The notes: generated from the sequence alone by a model not told the origin. Positions 38,401 to 51,100 are shown, numbered from the stretch's first letter. The stretch is 64,000 nucleotides of DNA from Edolisoma coerulescens (GCA_013397115.1 VWZW01000482.1:134854-198853); one strand, 5' to 3'. Made by a program: numbers and translations.

Positions 38401-40365
38401 TCTCCTGTAGATTCTGATTAATTCGCTCATATAGACTTCTGCATGCACCTCTCCTTCTGAGTTACAGTCCCCAGCAAGCTTAGGAAAAAACAATTAAAAA
38501 TTTGATGATGCCAGATCTTCTGATTTAATGAACATGAAACATTTTTTGTGAAAGTGCATGGACTTAATTGATGTTCTTCAACGTGACATATATCCCTTCA
38601 GTAAGATCAGTTTTTTGTTTAATCTTAAATTATGTTAGAATTAAAAAAAATTATTTAATGCATAATCAGGTAATAAATATAAAATTCTTGTGATTTCTGC
38701 AACTGATATTACTTTTATTTTTTGCTTGGCCTTGTTGAATGCAGGTACCTAAGAGTAGTTTGAGACTTGAAAGGTTTAAAAGCTTGATTTAATTTCAGTT
38801 CCTATAGATAAACAGTGAAAGCTGCTCCTCTACAGGTGAAAGAAAAAGCACAATGTTGTAGAAATAAACATCTGTTTGAACATCTTTTTCACTCTTTTTC
38901 ACATGTTTTTGCAAATCCAACTTGAATACAAATAGAATTATGATATGCAAATCTTTCTTCTTGGTTGTTATATGCTAATCTTTCTTCTTGGTTGTTTTAA
39001 TTTGTTGTGGCATAATATTGGTTGATTTTAAAACTTAGGGAAAGGTCATGGAATACTTGCGTCTCAGAAGAAGTGTTTGTTAAAATATTTAATAATTTAT
39101 TTTTGAAGTAAATTCTTGAGGTTATCATAATGAGGATTATTCAATTATGTCTATTTACATTTTCCTTTCCTTAAACCTGAAAGCACTTTGTGTGCATTTC
39201 ATTATTTACCTGCAGATAGGAAGCTCATTTGAAAGAGCTAAATTTGAAAGATTCATCTTCTAGCTGTGCAGGTCTCCCACAATGCAGAAGTGGAGAGAGA
39301 AATGTTTATTAAAAAAGAAAAAAAATGTGTATAAATGAGTGGAACTTGGTGGGCATCTTAAGGGACAGATCTGATTTGTTTCACAACATTTAAATTAATC
39401 TTTGTAATTAATTGATTTCATTTAAAGTCTTCACTGTCCCCTTAACTTTCAGGTTTTGTGAGGATAGAAGTGCTTTATGCAGAAGCTGACCTATTTTATT
39501 TCATTTTTCATGCATATTTTAGCACAGGAATGTTATAGGCATCCTAATATATTATATACTGCAATTATGACGTGGTTGTATTTGTGTAGTTTCAATGCAG
39601 ATAAACTTTTTTTTCATGTTCTGCTTGAACCAGTTGCCTTCAATAAGAACTGAACTGACCTCTTTCTTTCAGAAACTATTTATTACAGTTGCAAGACCTA
39701 CATATTCTATTTCCATATGCACAGCTTCTAGTTATTGAAATATGCTGGCAGCAGGCTGTTTTCCTTTAGCTGTGGTATAGTCAAATACAAAAACTAGCAC
39801 AGCTATAAATTCATTGAATCAGCAAACAAGCTTCAATAAAACCGGACTATAAGGGTGTCCATTGACTTAAAGCTATGGAAGAAACCCTTGAAGGTGAAAT
39901 AATGTTCTAGATGTAGTGGTATGAGAACACAAAGAAATCAAATGAGAAGCATAAGGTAAGAAGTGATATTTTTATTATCCAACTTATAAAAGTTGGAACA
40001 AATATTTCTGAAAGGCTTGTGGCTTCCAAAACTTGTTCATTTTATCTGCCCATCTGCCTGACATATCTAGCTTTCCATGTCTGAGAGTTTCCTGAATGTT
40101 TTACAAGGGTATGATTTGTCCTGAGAAAAAATATTTTGTCTCTTACCAAACTTTTCCTTTTTTGGACTCTTTAAAAAATTTAAAAGAGTAAATGTAAAAT
40201 TATGTAAATTAAGGTGATATTGAAAGTATAAGACTGAAAAACAGTATATGACTTTATTACCTCAGCTTTTATTTCCTCAGGTTCTCAGCTCTTCTTTCCC
40301 ACACAACTGACGCACCAGTTTCTGCCTAAACTGAATCTTGGCTGCAGGCATCATTGGAGCTGATT
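32437..40365. other. Unique non-coding sequence
   Basis: No gene is supported. The longest open frame of the window (33685-34194 on +, 169 codons) lies here. It starts in a region also open on the other strand, contains a Leu/Cys/Phe-rich tail and matches no protein I know. A perfect-looking 27-bp tandem duplication lies at 38943-38996 and a short hairpin tccaactt / aagttgga near 39980. The rest is AT-rich sequence without recognisable repeats. Confidence 0.5.
38943..38996. repeat. 27-bp tandem duplication
   Basis: Two adjacent 27-mers, both starting atatgc and ending ttggttgtt, differ at one base (a versus t). This is a young slippage duplication. Confidence 0.9.
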
Positions 40366-40387
40366 ATCTAATCTATTTAGATTAGAT
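40366..40387. repeat. 10-bp-arm palindrome at the CR1 5' boundary
   Basis: The arms atctaatcta and tagattagat are perfect reverse complements around tt. The right arm overlaps the first bases recognisable as CR1. The left arm contains the same TAATC motif that forms the array at 40923-40997. Confidence 0.8.
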
Positions 40388-40586
40388 GTTAGGAAGAAAT
40401 TCTTCCCTGTGAGGGTGGTAGCCGGCACAAGTTACACTGAGCAACTCTGGATACTCCATCCCTGAATATGTTCAAGGCCAGGCTGGATAGGGCTCTGAGC
40501 AACCTGGTCTAATGAAAGAAGCTAGGGGGCTGGAATTAGATGTTCTTTAAGGACCCTTTCAACTCAAATCATTCTATGATTCTGTC
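40378..40586 (+). mobile_element. CR1 LINE, 5'-truncated 3'-end fragment
   Basis: The sequence follows the well-known 3' end of avian CR1: gttaggaagaaattcttccc, then gtgagggtgg, then ttcaaggccaggctggat, a gagcaacctggtct block, ggaattagatgttcttta, and finally the tandem octamers attctatg and attctgtc at 40571-40586. Only about 200 bp survive, so there is no reverse transcriptase. Compared with the consensus I remember, it has substitutions throughout and lacks part of the segment before the ggaattagat block, so it is an old insertion. Avian CR1 elements are routinely 5'-truncated like this. Confidence 0.95.
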
Positions 40587-40922
40587 TCAGATTTTTCTCA
40601 GTCTGCATGTCTCTGAAGCATTACAACCTTAGAAATTATTCAACTTGTCTGCGTTAAAAAGGCCCACTATTGAGCTAACTCTTTTGTTAATCTCTGCTCT
40701 TTCTGCTATGCCATTTCCATGTGGCACTAAGCAGACATTGGTAGAGATTCTAGGAAAGCAGCCAAGATAGAAAAAATGGGTTGATTTGATTAAGAAAAAA
40801 ATTTTGTAAGAATATTCTCCTTGTAATACGGGTTTGCCAATAGCATTTTTCTTTGCTATACATTCTGCTGCAATCTCATGACACATATGCAACAATTTGC
40901 TGGGGTATGAAATTGGTTTGGT

Positions 40923-40997
40923 TAATCTAATCTAATGTAATCTAATGTAATCTAATGTAATGTAATCTAATCTAATCTAATCTAATCTAATCTAATC
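40923..40997. repeat. Pentanucleotide array, 15 units of TAATC/TAATG
   Basis: Fifteen contiguous 5-bp units. The first eight mix TAATC and TAATG, partly alternating; the last seven are pure TAATC. The homogeneous end suggests recent expansion there. It lies about 340 bp downstream of the CR1 fragment. Confidence 0.95.
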
Positions 40998-43979
40998 TGT
41001 GTTTCATTGATGTGAAACTCCAAAGAAATCATTAGGTTATCAAATCTGTCTCTTTCACAGAATTCAGTGCTACTCTTCTAAGTATCTGACTGTTTTGAGG
41101 ATTGAATATGATTGTATTTGGTCTGCAATATTTACTGTAGAAATTATGGCTATATTATATTACAAGGAGAAATGTGTCCATGCCACAGTGCCTGACCAGA
41201 CAGAAGCTCTTCTGTCTCGCACAAACCCAGGCTTCTTCTGAGGAGACTGGGGAGGTGCTTCCTCTAAATTTTGCCTAAACATTCGCAAAAGTGTTACAAA
41301 GCCAAGTTTGTAACATATAGAGGTGCTAAAAATCTTAGAAGAACTGTATATATTTTTTTTTTTGATCCTTACACATTTGTCCTATTGTTACTGAAATATT
41401 AGTCAAAGAAAATTTTGGTTTGAGCTCAGAGAAAAGCTGAGCAAAAGAAGTTACATGTTGGCATATTGGATTGCTCCTGGCCAGGGAAAGTATGAAGGAT
41501 ATACAACTTTTTGTACGTATTATTTTGCATTTTCTGGCTCTGTTATTTGCAATATTCTTCAAGTTTGTATTTGAGCAATGGCTGCCCTGTGCTGGTCTTT
41601 CAATATCCCTTGTTGATAACTTTCTTCTTGGAGTATTCCACGCTTTATATCTGTGCCAGCAGCTTCCTGGTTTGGCTGAGGAAGGTGGTTAGATAAAGAA
41701 AAATGTCCTGTGACAGGATTAGAAGTGGTCCAGGTGTAAGGGGAAGAGGAACTGAAGCAATATTCTTGCAGAATGGCAAACAGGGTGGTAGATTTATAGG
41801 CCTAGTAAGGACAGCTAACCAGATATTGTAAATTATTTTCCATGAAATTAGAGTTATGATTGCTTTTGCTTCGGTTAGAAGAAAGGGAAGATGCTAACCT
41901 TATTCTCTTGTCAAGAAATCCTGAGAAAAACTCTGGTATATGGGTGTATACCTAGCACAGGTAACTCTTCTGCACTGTTTTTGAACAACTTTCAAGCATT
42001 CTGTTCTTCTAGTCTTTATAGATATTTGTACCAAATGTTGAATGGCTAACTTTTATTTATTGCCTGTACAAATAATGCCATAAAATTATTTAGTATATTC
42101 TCAGAAACTCAGAAACAGTAAACAAAATATTTCTACAGCACTACACTGAATTTACCAGCCTTCCAAGAATTCCCACAATTTAAAATTTTTTAATTAGAAA
42201 TTTTGTTCTAAATATAGAAGTGAGAAACTGGAAAGTTATATGATACTGTTAATATTTGGTATGAGCTTAGTCAGATTTATTTTTCCTCTGAAACCAAGGT
42301 TTATAGAAAAATCAGCTGTAGCAAGATATGTATTTTTTAGCTGATTATATATTCTTATTATCTTGAAGTTAGAGTACAATAATTATTTTCCCAGTGGATC
42401 TGTCTACTCAAACTATGGCTCTTGCAACCTTGGAATAAAATACCTTCCAAAGTGTTTTTTGACATGAAATGTGATACCCCTATAAAATGATCTGTGCTAT
42501 TTGCCAGGTGTGCTTTTGGTTGTATATAAACTTTGAAATTGTATGGGTCTCATGTTGCTTTAATTGTGGTAATCCTCTAGTAGGAGGGAGAGCTTCCCCA
42601 AAAAACTTTGATTTCCTATCTTAGTCTGTTCAGAGAATGCTCAGCAGGGCAAAAGCAATTGTGAAGGACAATCACTATTGGAAATGTGGCACTTATATCG
42701 TGCACATGTAGTAGAGTTTGCTGCCATTTGTAAGGATTTTTGGTGCTTCTAATTAAACAAAATATTATAAAAGTAGGAAAAAATCAATTAAATAGACAGA
42801 GGGATTGAAAAATACTGAGAATTCCAAAAATATTAAACCAATGCCCAAAATATATGGGGGTCAGCTGAAGTAAAAACATTTAATCTCGACACTGTGTTAT
42901 TACTTTCTTTCCCAGGTCTTTCTGGAGCATGTGTACCTGTAAGAAAGCAGTAGGCACAGATAGTAATCATGTTGCCAGTAAGTTGAGGTATTGCACCTAG
43001 GATTAGCCGGGGCTTAGCAGAAGGACAAGGTCATTGCCAGGGCTCTCCAATTACTGCTGGTATTTCTACCTTTTCTAAAGTGTCAAATGACGACAAGCTT
43101 TTGAAGGCTAAATCCAACAAAAGCAGCTTCTAGATGGGCTGGTGGTAAATGAGTGACACCGAGTCTGAGAGTTTGACATTTTTTGGTGCGATAAGTTCAC
43201 AATGAAGATTACTTTCATTTCCAGTGCAAGCTATGATTAGAATTGCACCTATAAACTGTGCCGCAAAATGCCTGACCCTGATGAGAGAGATGCTTTAAAT
43301 AAAGTTAATGACAAATTCCCAGGCATATTTGGGATAATTAATAATTGCTATTATGTTAAATTTTCAGTAGCTTTTGTTTCACTTTTTAGACTCATACCTA
43401 AATTTATAGTGTTCCTTTAATTCACAGGGATTTGGGATGCTAACTTGTCAAAGGGCTGTATGGTTTGGTTCCTAGCAACAAGATGCAGTGGGTGGAGAGA
43501 AACCCTGTAACGAGAGTGCTCACAAGATGAATGTTATTTGTTTACTCTAACATAATTTGATTCCTGCTTCCCTGATAAACAAAAAATGACTGATAACTCT
43601 CTCTTTTTTGGGGGCAGTGAAGGTGGAACAGGAGAAGAAGAAGAACTTGCATGCAGTATGGCAATTTCACAAGTAAGATTCACAGGATTCTCTAGAATTT
43701 GGCTCAAAACGCTTAAGGAGGCTTCAGGGTATTCTACCAGTAAGCCATAAAGCAATTAATTTCTTCAGGAAATTGTATTTATTTCCTGTTTTTCATTAAG
43801 ATGGCAGATTACTTGTTACTACCCGTAGTTTCTAGGATTTTGAAAGAGGTTAATGAAATGCAGCCCTTTCTTAGGGTCATTCCTTTATCCTGGAAAAATC
43901 TGTGGCAGGTCATGAGTGCCTGGTGCTCCTGTTTGGTGTGGCCAATGGCTGGGTCTCATCCCAGGGAACACGCCATTGA
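40998..43979. other. Unique non-coding sequence
   Basis: No gene is recognised. A very short segment with strong acceptor- and donor-like borders lies at 42916-42938. The block 43080-43370, low in homopolymers and containing TAATTAATAATTG-type homeodomain-like motifs, resembles a conserved non-coding element. The open frame 43801-44217 runs into the LTR below and is not a gene. Confidence 0.45.
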
Positions 43980-43984
43980 ATGGG
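43980..43984. repeat. Left target-site duplication ATGGG
   Basis: ATGGG immediately precedes the TGTACTGG start of the LTR and matches ATGGG at 44601-44605, directly after its terminal GACA. Five bp is a normal duplication length for endogenous retroviruses. Confidence 0.8.
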
Positions 43985-44600
43985 TGTACTGGTTTGAAGG
44001 CAAACCAGCGGGAGGCATTAACTCCACACAAATATTGCAAGAGATTCCGAGTCAGACGTACAATTCAATAGGAAAAATTGCAATAAAGACAATAGCACAG
44101 AAAAACTGGCTTATACCAACAAAATCAGAATATGACCTGACACGTTATTTGTCAGGGTGGTGGCAGCAGTCCGACTGGAGTGACGGATGTGGTCCTGTCG
44201 AAGCGATGATCCTGTAGAGAGGTCTGGTCCTTCTCAGGAGATCCAGTGGTGGTTACTGAGAGCTTTCCTCTGGGAATCCAGTGGTGGTGGTATCGTGGTG
44301 TCCCAACTTCAAATTATATACAGGTAGGAATGTTTTGTTCCTCCCCCCAGGGCGGGGCATCTCACAATTGGATGATGTAATTCTATGAGTCATGNNNNNN
44401 NNNNNNNNNNNNNNNNNNNNNNNNNNNNNNNNNNNNNAACAGCACTGTCCCCCTCAGGGTGGCTGCTGCTACCCCAGAGGGAATTATCAGGGCTGAGTCA
44501 CGTAGAAGATAAAGAACACTGCCCCACCTATTTTAACAGCTGATGTAGATGGTAGTAGAATACATACTTTTGGTTACACCTTACATTGTAACCCAAGACA
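43985..44600 (+). mobile_element. Endogenous retrovirus LTR (solo LTR or collapsed provirus)
   Basis: The element begins TGTACTGGTTTGAAGG and ends TTGTAACCCAAGACA, with TG...CA termini and flanking ATGGG duplications. The interior includes an AATAAA within gcaataaag near 44080, a TATA-like ttatata near 44312, and gataaag near 44505. The sequence resembles a songbird ERV LTR family as I remember it; that assignment needs a repeat library. No gag, pol or env remains in the visible part. A run of 43 N (44395-44437) interrupts it. If the gap size is true, this is a solo LTR of about 0.6 kb; if not, the two halves could be parts of the 5' and 3' LTRs of a provirus lost in the gap. Orientation is inferred from the usual TGT start and is uncertain. 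Confidence 0.8.
44395..44437. other. Assembly gap of 43 N inside the LTR
   Basis: The gap falls within the LTR body, after the region following the G/C-rich ccccccagggcggggc segment. Repeats of this type commonly break short-read assemblies, so the missing sequence may be longer than 43 bp. Confidence 0.95.
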
Positions 44601-44605
44601 ATGGG
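44601..44605. repeat. Right target-site duplication ATGGG
   Basis: Matches 43980-43984 exactly; it lies directly after the terminal CA of the LTR. Confidence 0.8.
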
Positions 44606-44778
44606 TGAGATATCCCAGTCTATGTGGGGTGCTGCTAGGCTGTAGTGATCACTGTGAAGTGCAGCCTTGGAAACTAAATTCAGTTTTTGAATGGTATAGC
44701 CTGAAAATTTTGAAGGAATTTTTACTTTGGGAAGTTTTATGAAGGACATGCGAGAGTACAGCTCTGGGGATTCAGCAG

Positions 44779-45191
44779 TGTCATGGTTTAGGAATGGTAC
44801 TTCCCAATTTATTGTTCCCACTGATACATCCCAGAACATGTGCTGCTCGCTCACTTTCCCTCTCCCACTGTCAGGACGGAGAAGAGAATTGGAGGCATGT
44901 AAAAGTAAAGATCATGGGTTGAGATAAGGACAGTTTACTGTAAACAGCAATAAGATAAGAAAAACTACCAGTAACATCAATAGTGATAGCAGAATGTGCA
45001 AGATAAGCAAATGATTCACCAGCACTTGCTCACCACGTGGTCACCTGGTGTCACCTGACCACATATTGCAAATCGGAAAATGTCCCTATCACCCTGTGCA
45101 TGCTGTGAGTGGTATAGAATAGCCCCAGGGTCTGGCTGAGTCCCTCCTGGCTGCTGCAAAAATTAACTCTGTCCTGGCCAGAACCAGGAGA
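44779..45191 (+). mobile_element. Second, unrelated ERV LTR (solo, diverged)
   Basis: The element starts TGTCATGGTTTAGGAATGG, contains atgggttgagataaggaca and ends near aaccaggaga. In the family I remember from songbirds these match the 5' start, an internal block and a terminal ...ACCAGGACA, so the last CA appears mutated here. Possible target duplications are AGCAG at 44774-44778 and TGCAG at 45192-45196, with one mismatch, so they are weak evidence. There are no internal retroviral genes. The absence of exact target-site repeats and the changed terminus suggest that it is older than the LTR at 43985-44600. Confidence 0.75.
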
Positions 45192-48100
45192 TGCAGCAAA
45201 TTTGGCAAGCTCTGTCTGTAACTTGCAAATGCTTGAAGAAAAACACACAACAGGAAAAAAAAAAAACTTTTGAAGCTGCTCTTTGTAAAGTGAACTGAAA
45301 CTTATGAAAGCAGTATAAAGAATTTATGTCTCCCAAAAATTGTAAAGTGAGGTCGTTTCCTTGCAGTCCTCCAGAAAAAAATCTCAGCACTGATCCCCAT
45401 TCCTATTCTCAAGCCATTGCCTTTCTGCAGTGAATACAGTATAGTGTCATAAACCCCTCTGCATTTAACCAACTGCCAGGCTGCATTTCTTGCAAAGACT
45501 TAAACTGAAGGGTAAAACAACTTTCTCATCCTCTGCTTAGTCCTTTGGTAAAAATACCTTTTGATAATGTTACCTTGTTTTTCTTATTTCTCATGTGAAA
45601 AAATTTTCTTATAAAAAGGGTTCCATATGAGTACAACATTGTAGAAGGTGTATGGAGAATACTAAGAAAAAAGACTGTCTTCAAATCTACACTGTCTTAT
45701 TTAATAGGGTTGGTTGGTTGTCATTTAAATTTTAAAATGCTGATTTGTTTCCATTCTGTTTCAGAAGTTGATTTTACAAGCAAGTCTCTTTGTCCCCCAT
45801 AAAAACAAGGGCTTTTGAAGACAAATCTTGATGCTGAAGCTGATAGAAGTTTCATTTTGGTATTTCTAACAGAGAACAAGAGAAAGACCCAGTATCTAGC
45901 AAGAAATGATAACATGCCAGTTCTATTAATTCTACTATTATTACTATCTATTAACTAAGACACAGTGATTTAGAAGAAGTAGCTGATAGTAGTTTTATGT
46001 ACTAGGACTACAGCCTGTCACCAGAAAATTAGTCTCTCAGGCAGGGCAGGGAGTTTATACTCTCATGTGATACTCAAATGCTGCACCTGTAACTGTCTAT
46101 TGCAGAAGTCCAATGTAGAAATTTGAAATTGTGTTTTGCTATGGTGTCCAATATCCTTGTTATCAAAAATTCAACTCTTTTGAGATTGGGTTTTCACATA
46201 GCTTTTCACTTGAACAATTTTGGTGGATGACTCAGCACTCAAGCCTGGACAAAAACATGCAGAAAAATTTAAAAAAGAATCCGTAAATCAGAGTTTCAGT
46301 CTGAGTTTCTGCTCTCTTGAGAGTGATCCTGTGTTACTCAGGTTCCTTTTGTTTCTGGGAGCTCACAGTTTTTCCTCCTTCCAGGGAAGTTTTTATAGCC
46401 ATGAGCTGGGCTCAGATGTAGCTGAGAGCAACAATATTTCCCAAATACAGACACAGATAGGAAAATGTGGGGGTTTTAGTTCCATTTTTTGCTTTCAGAT
46501 AGTTTACTGATCATACGTATCCTGAATTCACTGTGCTGTTAGCAGATTCCTTGTGGGACTGTGTTTTGTTTCTCGTCATCTATGTTATTCCTTTCTTACA
46601 ACACGAAGTTGAGTTTTTCTATATTACTTCAAGGGAAGAGGGTGTGCTCTGCATTTATTCTTTTTTTTTTTTTTTCCCATAAGGGCTCCCATCAGCCCTA
46701 AAATAAAGTCAGTCCTGACTGAAGTGGTTCTAGGTCTGTGCTCATCTTGAACTGAACAAGATTGTGTTTGCAGGAGACTGGTGACCTGGAGGCACTCATT
46801 TTGAAGACACCTGCTCTCTGCCTTTCTTGGAGATATTCTAACCTCAAGTAACTTCTTTTCCAGGAAGTATTGTGTTCTGACATTATTGATAACATTCTAG
46901 TTTGTCATGAAAATAGATGTCAGATGCATAAGATGTTAGAAGATTCATCTGCCCTCAGTCTCCCTAGTTCTTGCATTTTTTGTCTCTTCCCTTTGAATGC
47001 ATATGGATCTTGTATGCTTTGTTATACAGTCCATTAGATTTGATCCCCTAACATCAGTTGTTACTCCCCCAGAAAATTACATGATGAACTTTGCACAACA
47101 AACGAGTTGTGCAAACTAGAAAACTAGATGAGAACATCATACATGCATCAGAAAAATATCAACAGATTCTGAATATTTGTCCTTAATATCAGTACCCTTC
47201 AACCTCACCTAACAGTGGCACGGGTGTTTACTTAATGTCCCTTCAAGCACTCAAACTAATAATGTGCTAGCTAAAAGCTGGTGTAGGTAAACGTCTAACT
47301 GAAACTCAACCACGCATATAAATGATTAAAATATTTATATTAACTCCACTGTGTTTAAGGACCTTTTAAAGTGTCTTTATAGGATTTATGTGCAGTCTCT
47401 GTGTTGTGCAGGTTGGAAAAATATCCGCTTCCCATTACAGCATGATCGTTAGTTTAACAGCTCATTGACCACCACTGCTTCTGTAAAACCTGAACTGCTG
47501 CCCTCCTTCTTATATTAAACCATAAACAGATTCTGCTGTTCAGTCTTCATGATGGTGAAAGTAGATCACCATGATTCAAAACTTGAACTACCCTCTTAGC
47601 TGTGTTGCAAGTTTTGACCAGAAATGAGCAAGCTCTTGGTTTTTTGGCTTTGGGTGCAAGCTTCGATTTTAAAGGTCAAATTTAATCCAAAGCCACCTTG
47701 AATGAGTTTCTTATGAGTTTCTGCATTTTTTTTTCTTGTTAATAACTTGGATATCACACTGCTGCAATTATTGGATGATGAGGAGGAACTGAGTAGTACC
47801 AGGAACCAAATAGCACCAGAGACAGAGAAATTAGATTCCCCTCATTCAAATTATGCTTTGAAGTTGAAAGAAAATTTAAAAGTAGTTTGAATCAACAAGA
47901 TGAAACTTTCAGATGACAGATACTTTTCTATCCAAAGTGTGTAATCACCACATTATGAAAAGCCAGGCTAGGATATATAATGGTGCACAACAATACAAGT
48001 ATAATATGTAAACTTTTCTCTTTTTTTGAGTGTGTTTTTGTTTTGTTATACTTCTTTTTTAAATGATTTGAGAGTGGTTAGATTCTGTCCTTGTGGAAAG

Positions 48101-51100
48101 GGCACAATTTTCTCATCTTTTCTCATTTGGGTTTATGTACGCTGACATTTGCCATGCCATTTGTCTCACTCTTAGCTATTTAGAGGCACTTGCCTAAAGA
48201 ATCCTTTTGGGAACTGGCTTTCTAGACTCGAGGCTGATGTTGCTTTCTGGGTGAAACCTTCTAACCTCTTCAAAGAAAAGACAGATTTGACCCCAAAGCC
48301 CTTATTTATAACAACCAGTCACAAGGTGACCATCCTGCATGACCTGTGGAACGTACTACACACTCTTTTTAGACAGCACAGAATGCACTCAAGGTCAAGC
48401 GACACAGTCCTTGATTAACAAAGAATCCTTGCAGAATTATTATTCAATATTAAACCACATACACGGTCCCAAAGAAAAGAAAATCAAGAGAAGGTAGATA
48501 GAGGTTTGACTAGTGTCTGCTGTTCTTGGCCATCTTGAGTCAGTGACTTTTTCACTCTAAAAAGAAAAGAAAGCAATTATAATTTAAAGGTTAAATGAAA
48601 TGTCTTGGCTTTATGCTTATAAATGTTTGCATATACATATAAACTTACATATTCTGTCTTGTAATAATGTAATTTTATACAAATATGCTTTGCCAATCTT
48701 TAATTTTCCACAGAAAATGGTTATCTCTATCCGTGAACTAAATACTAACATGATTTAAGCAAAAAAAATACACTACAAATCAGTGGTCTAAATGTAAATT
48801 GAGCACAAATGTATAAATAAATGCACACTGAAGATAAAGAATGAAAAAAAAAAAAAGCTTTTTACTTTGCCACACAGAATTTGAAAATATTCTCTGTAAA
48901 CAGTTCATAAGAACACATCTGTAACAGAAGAAAAGACTTAGGGATCTGTGAAAAGGACAGGGAATCAAAACCAATTTCAATATTTACACATGACCTACTC
49001 CCAAGTTTAGCAAATCACTTAATGAAATTCAAATACCTTAAGAACTGAATACTGTAAAACAAGAGTTGTAGAAGAATTTAAGTATTTGAAGTCATTTAGG
49101 AAACTCTTGTTTTCACTCAGATTTTTAAAATTATAATATATATTTAGCTATTAGGGGTATTAAGAAATTGATGATCAAATGTAATGCTGCATGGTTATTT
49201 CATCCAACAAAGAGAAACTCTAGTCATTAATTTAAATTTTTTTTATAGTGAATTATTACTGTAGGACTTGAAAAAATTCACACTGTTTTTCACAGTGGTT
49301 AATAGTTTATTATACAACTCTCCAGCTGAGCTTTGCTACAGTTGCTAAACTCAAAATGCCTTTTATAGTCTTGTGAATCTGGACAATTTTTGCTTTTTTA
49401 CCTGACTTTTAAACTTTTGTTTAGATCTGGAGAAAATCTGAAATGTTGAGCAGACAGGTAAATAATTTTATCATGAAGGAAAATCACATTTTGTGTTCAT
49501 TTGAGAGTTTTAGTATTTCTGTTTTAAACAGCAACTTTCAAGAATTTAAACTCAGTAATAGAATGTATTCATTTTACTTAAATTTGGCATCAGCATTCCG
49601 AACAAAGAAACTTTTTTCTTTTTATATAAGGAGATATATATGCACACTCTGTACAAATGATATACAATATACGTGTAATTTCATAGGTGAAAAATGTTAT
49701 TTTTAAGTAGAAGAAACTCCCAAAATAAAAGCACACTTTAGAGATCTACCTAAAAGTTTTAAAAGTACTTATTTTCAAATATCTCTCTCCATATGACTAC
49801 TTCCAATTTGTGACTATTATCAGTTATTCTTGCCTCAGCTGTAAAAGTTTTTTCCAAAAATGTTCAGTCATATTGTGCTGTGCTTTCAACAGATGTCACC
49901 AGTTGAATATGATCAGCTCTGTTCTTTCCACAGCCAAGGGGAAAAAAATGGCACTGATCCAAATTTCTTCTGAATCAGTATTAAGCTCCATTGTGTGAAG
50001 CTATTCTTTTTAAGGAGGTTAAACAGGATCCTGATTGCTCCTGCCTTAAGAAATTCTTGATATATTTTGGAAATTGAATACTTGCTCAAAGCCAGATTAA
50101 AATTCGGAGATAGCTTTCTGTTATTTTAAATTTTCCTTATGATATCATTTAGCCCTGATGCTCTGTCCTAAAGCTTTCATAACACAGTGTTCATATGAAT
50201 GTTGTGATTCAGTCTAAGGGAAATCTTTAAAGCTGTCTTTTGGTACTCTCAACACTAGGACTTTTTGTGTTTTGTTGGCTTGTTTGTTTAGGATTTTCGT
50301 TGTTGTTTTTCTTTTTTTTTCGAATTGTGACATACTGAAAGATAACTAAGCACCACCTTGAAAATGTAAACAAAGTGGCACATTTTTAGAAAGTTTTTTT
50401 TCCGCAGCGGTTTCAACTCTTACAGTTTAATCCCTTTATATGGGTAACCCTCCAGAAAACAGATATCTTTGAAAAGCTGGCAATATCTAGAGATACTAAG
50501 ATTAAAAAAATTGGTGTTTTTCCATATTCCATATTTTTTTAATCGTTTCCAAATAGCCATTTAATTCTTACTACCACAAACTACTCCATGCATCAGTGAT
50601 GCAGTATGATTAGGAGTGTCATACATAGTCTCAAAAAAGGGGCAACAGTGAGAAAACATTCATGCAGGAGACGAGAAAACTTTAGAAGTGTTCAGAAAAG
50701 CTTAGTGAGGATAACTCAATTTTTAATTATTTGATTAAAGGGAAGGTAACTTGGGATTTTTTGTTCCTACCTGGCTGCAAGAACACAGCAGCATTTAGTG
50801 AAATCAACAAAATTTGAAGCAAATGACTTAATGGAGTAAAAATGTATGTGAGCATCAAAATTGGCCAAAGCAATGATTAAAAACCTGAAGATATTTTTGA
50901 AAATCTGTAATCTTTTACACCTGAGTCAGGGACCAGTACTAAAAATGAGTGTTTCTCTGTAGCTGAGTTCTTGCATCTTCTTCACATCACCAATAAGTGA
51001 TGTCACTTTGAGGGACAGAAAACAGGGCTAAATAAACCTCTCATGTGATCTGGTATGACAACATCTACATTCTCTAACTGGACAGTCTGTGTCATGATAA

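Noticed and set aside
43801..44217. 138-codon open frame on +
   Set aside because: Its second half runs into the LTR at 43985, so it is a chimera of flank and repeat, not a gene.
44528..44854. 108-codon open frame on -
   Set aside because: It crosses the end of one LTR, the spacer and the start of the other; no protein similarity.
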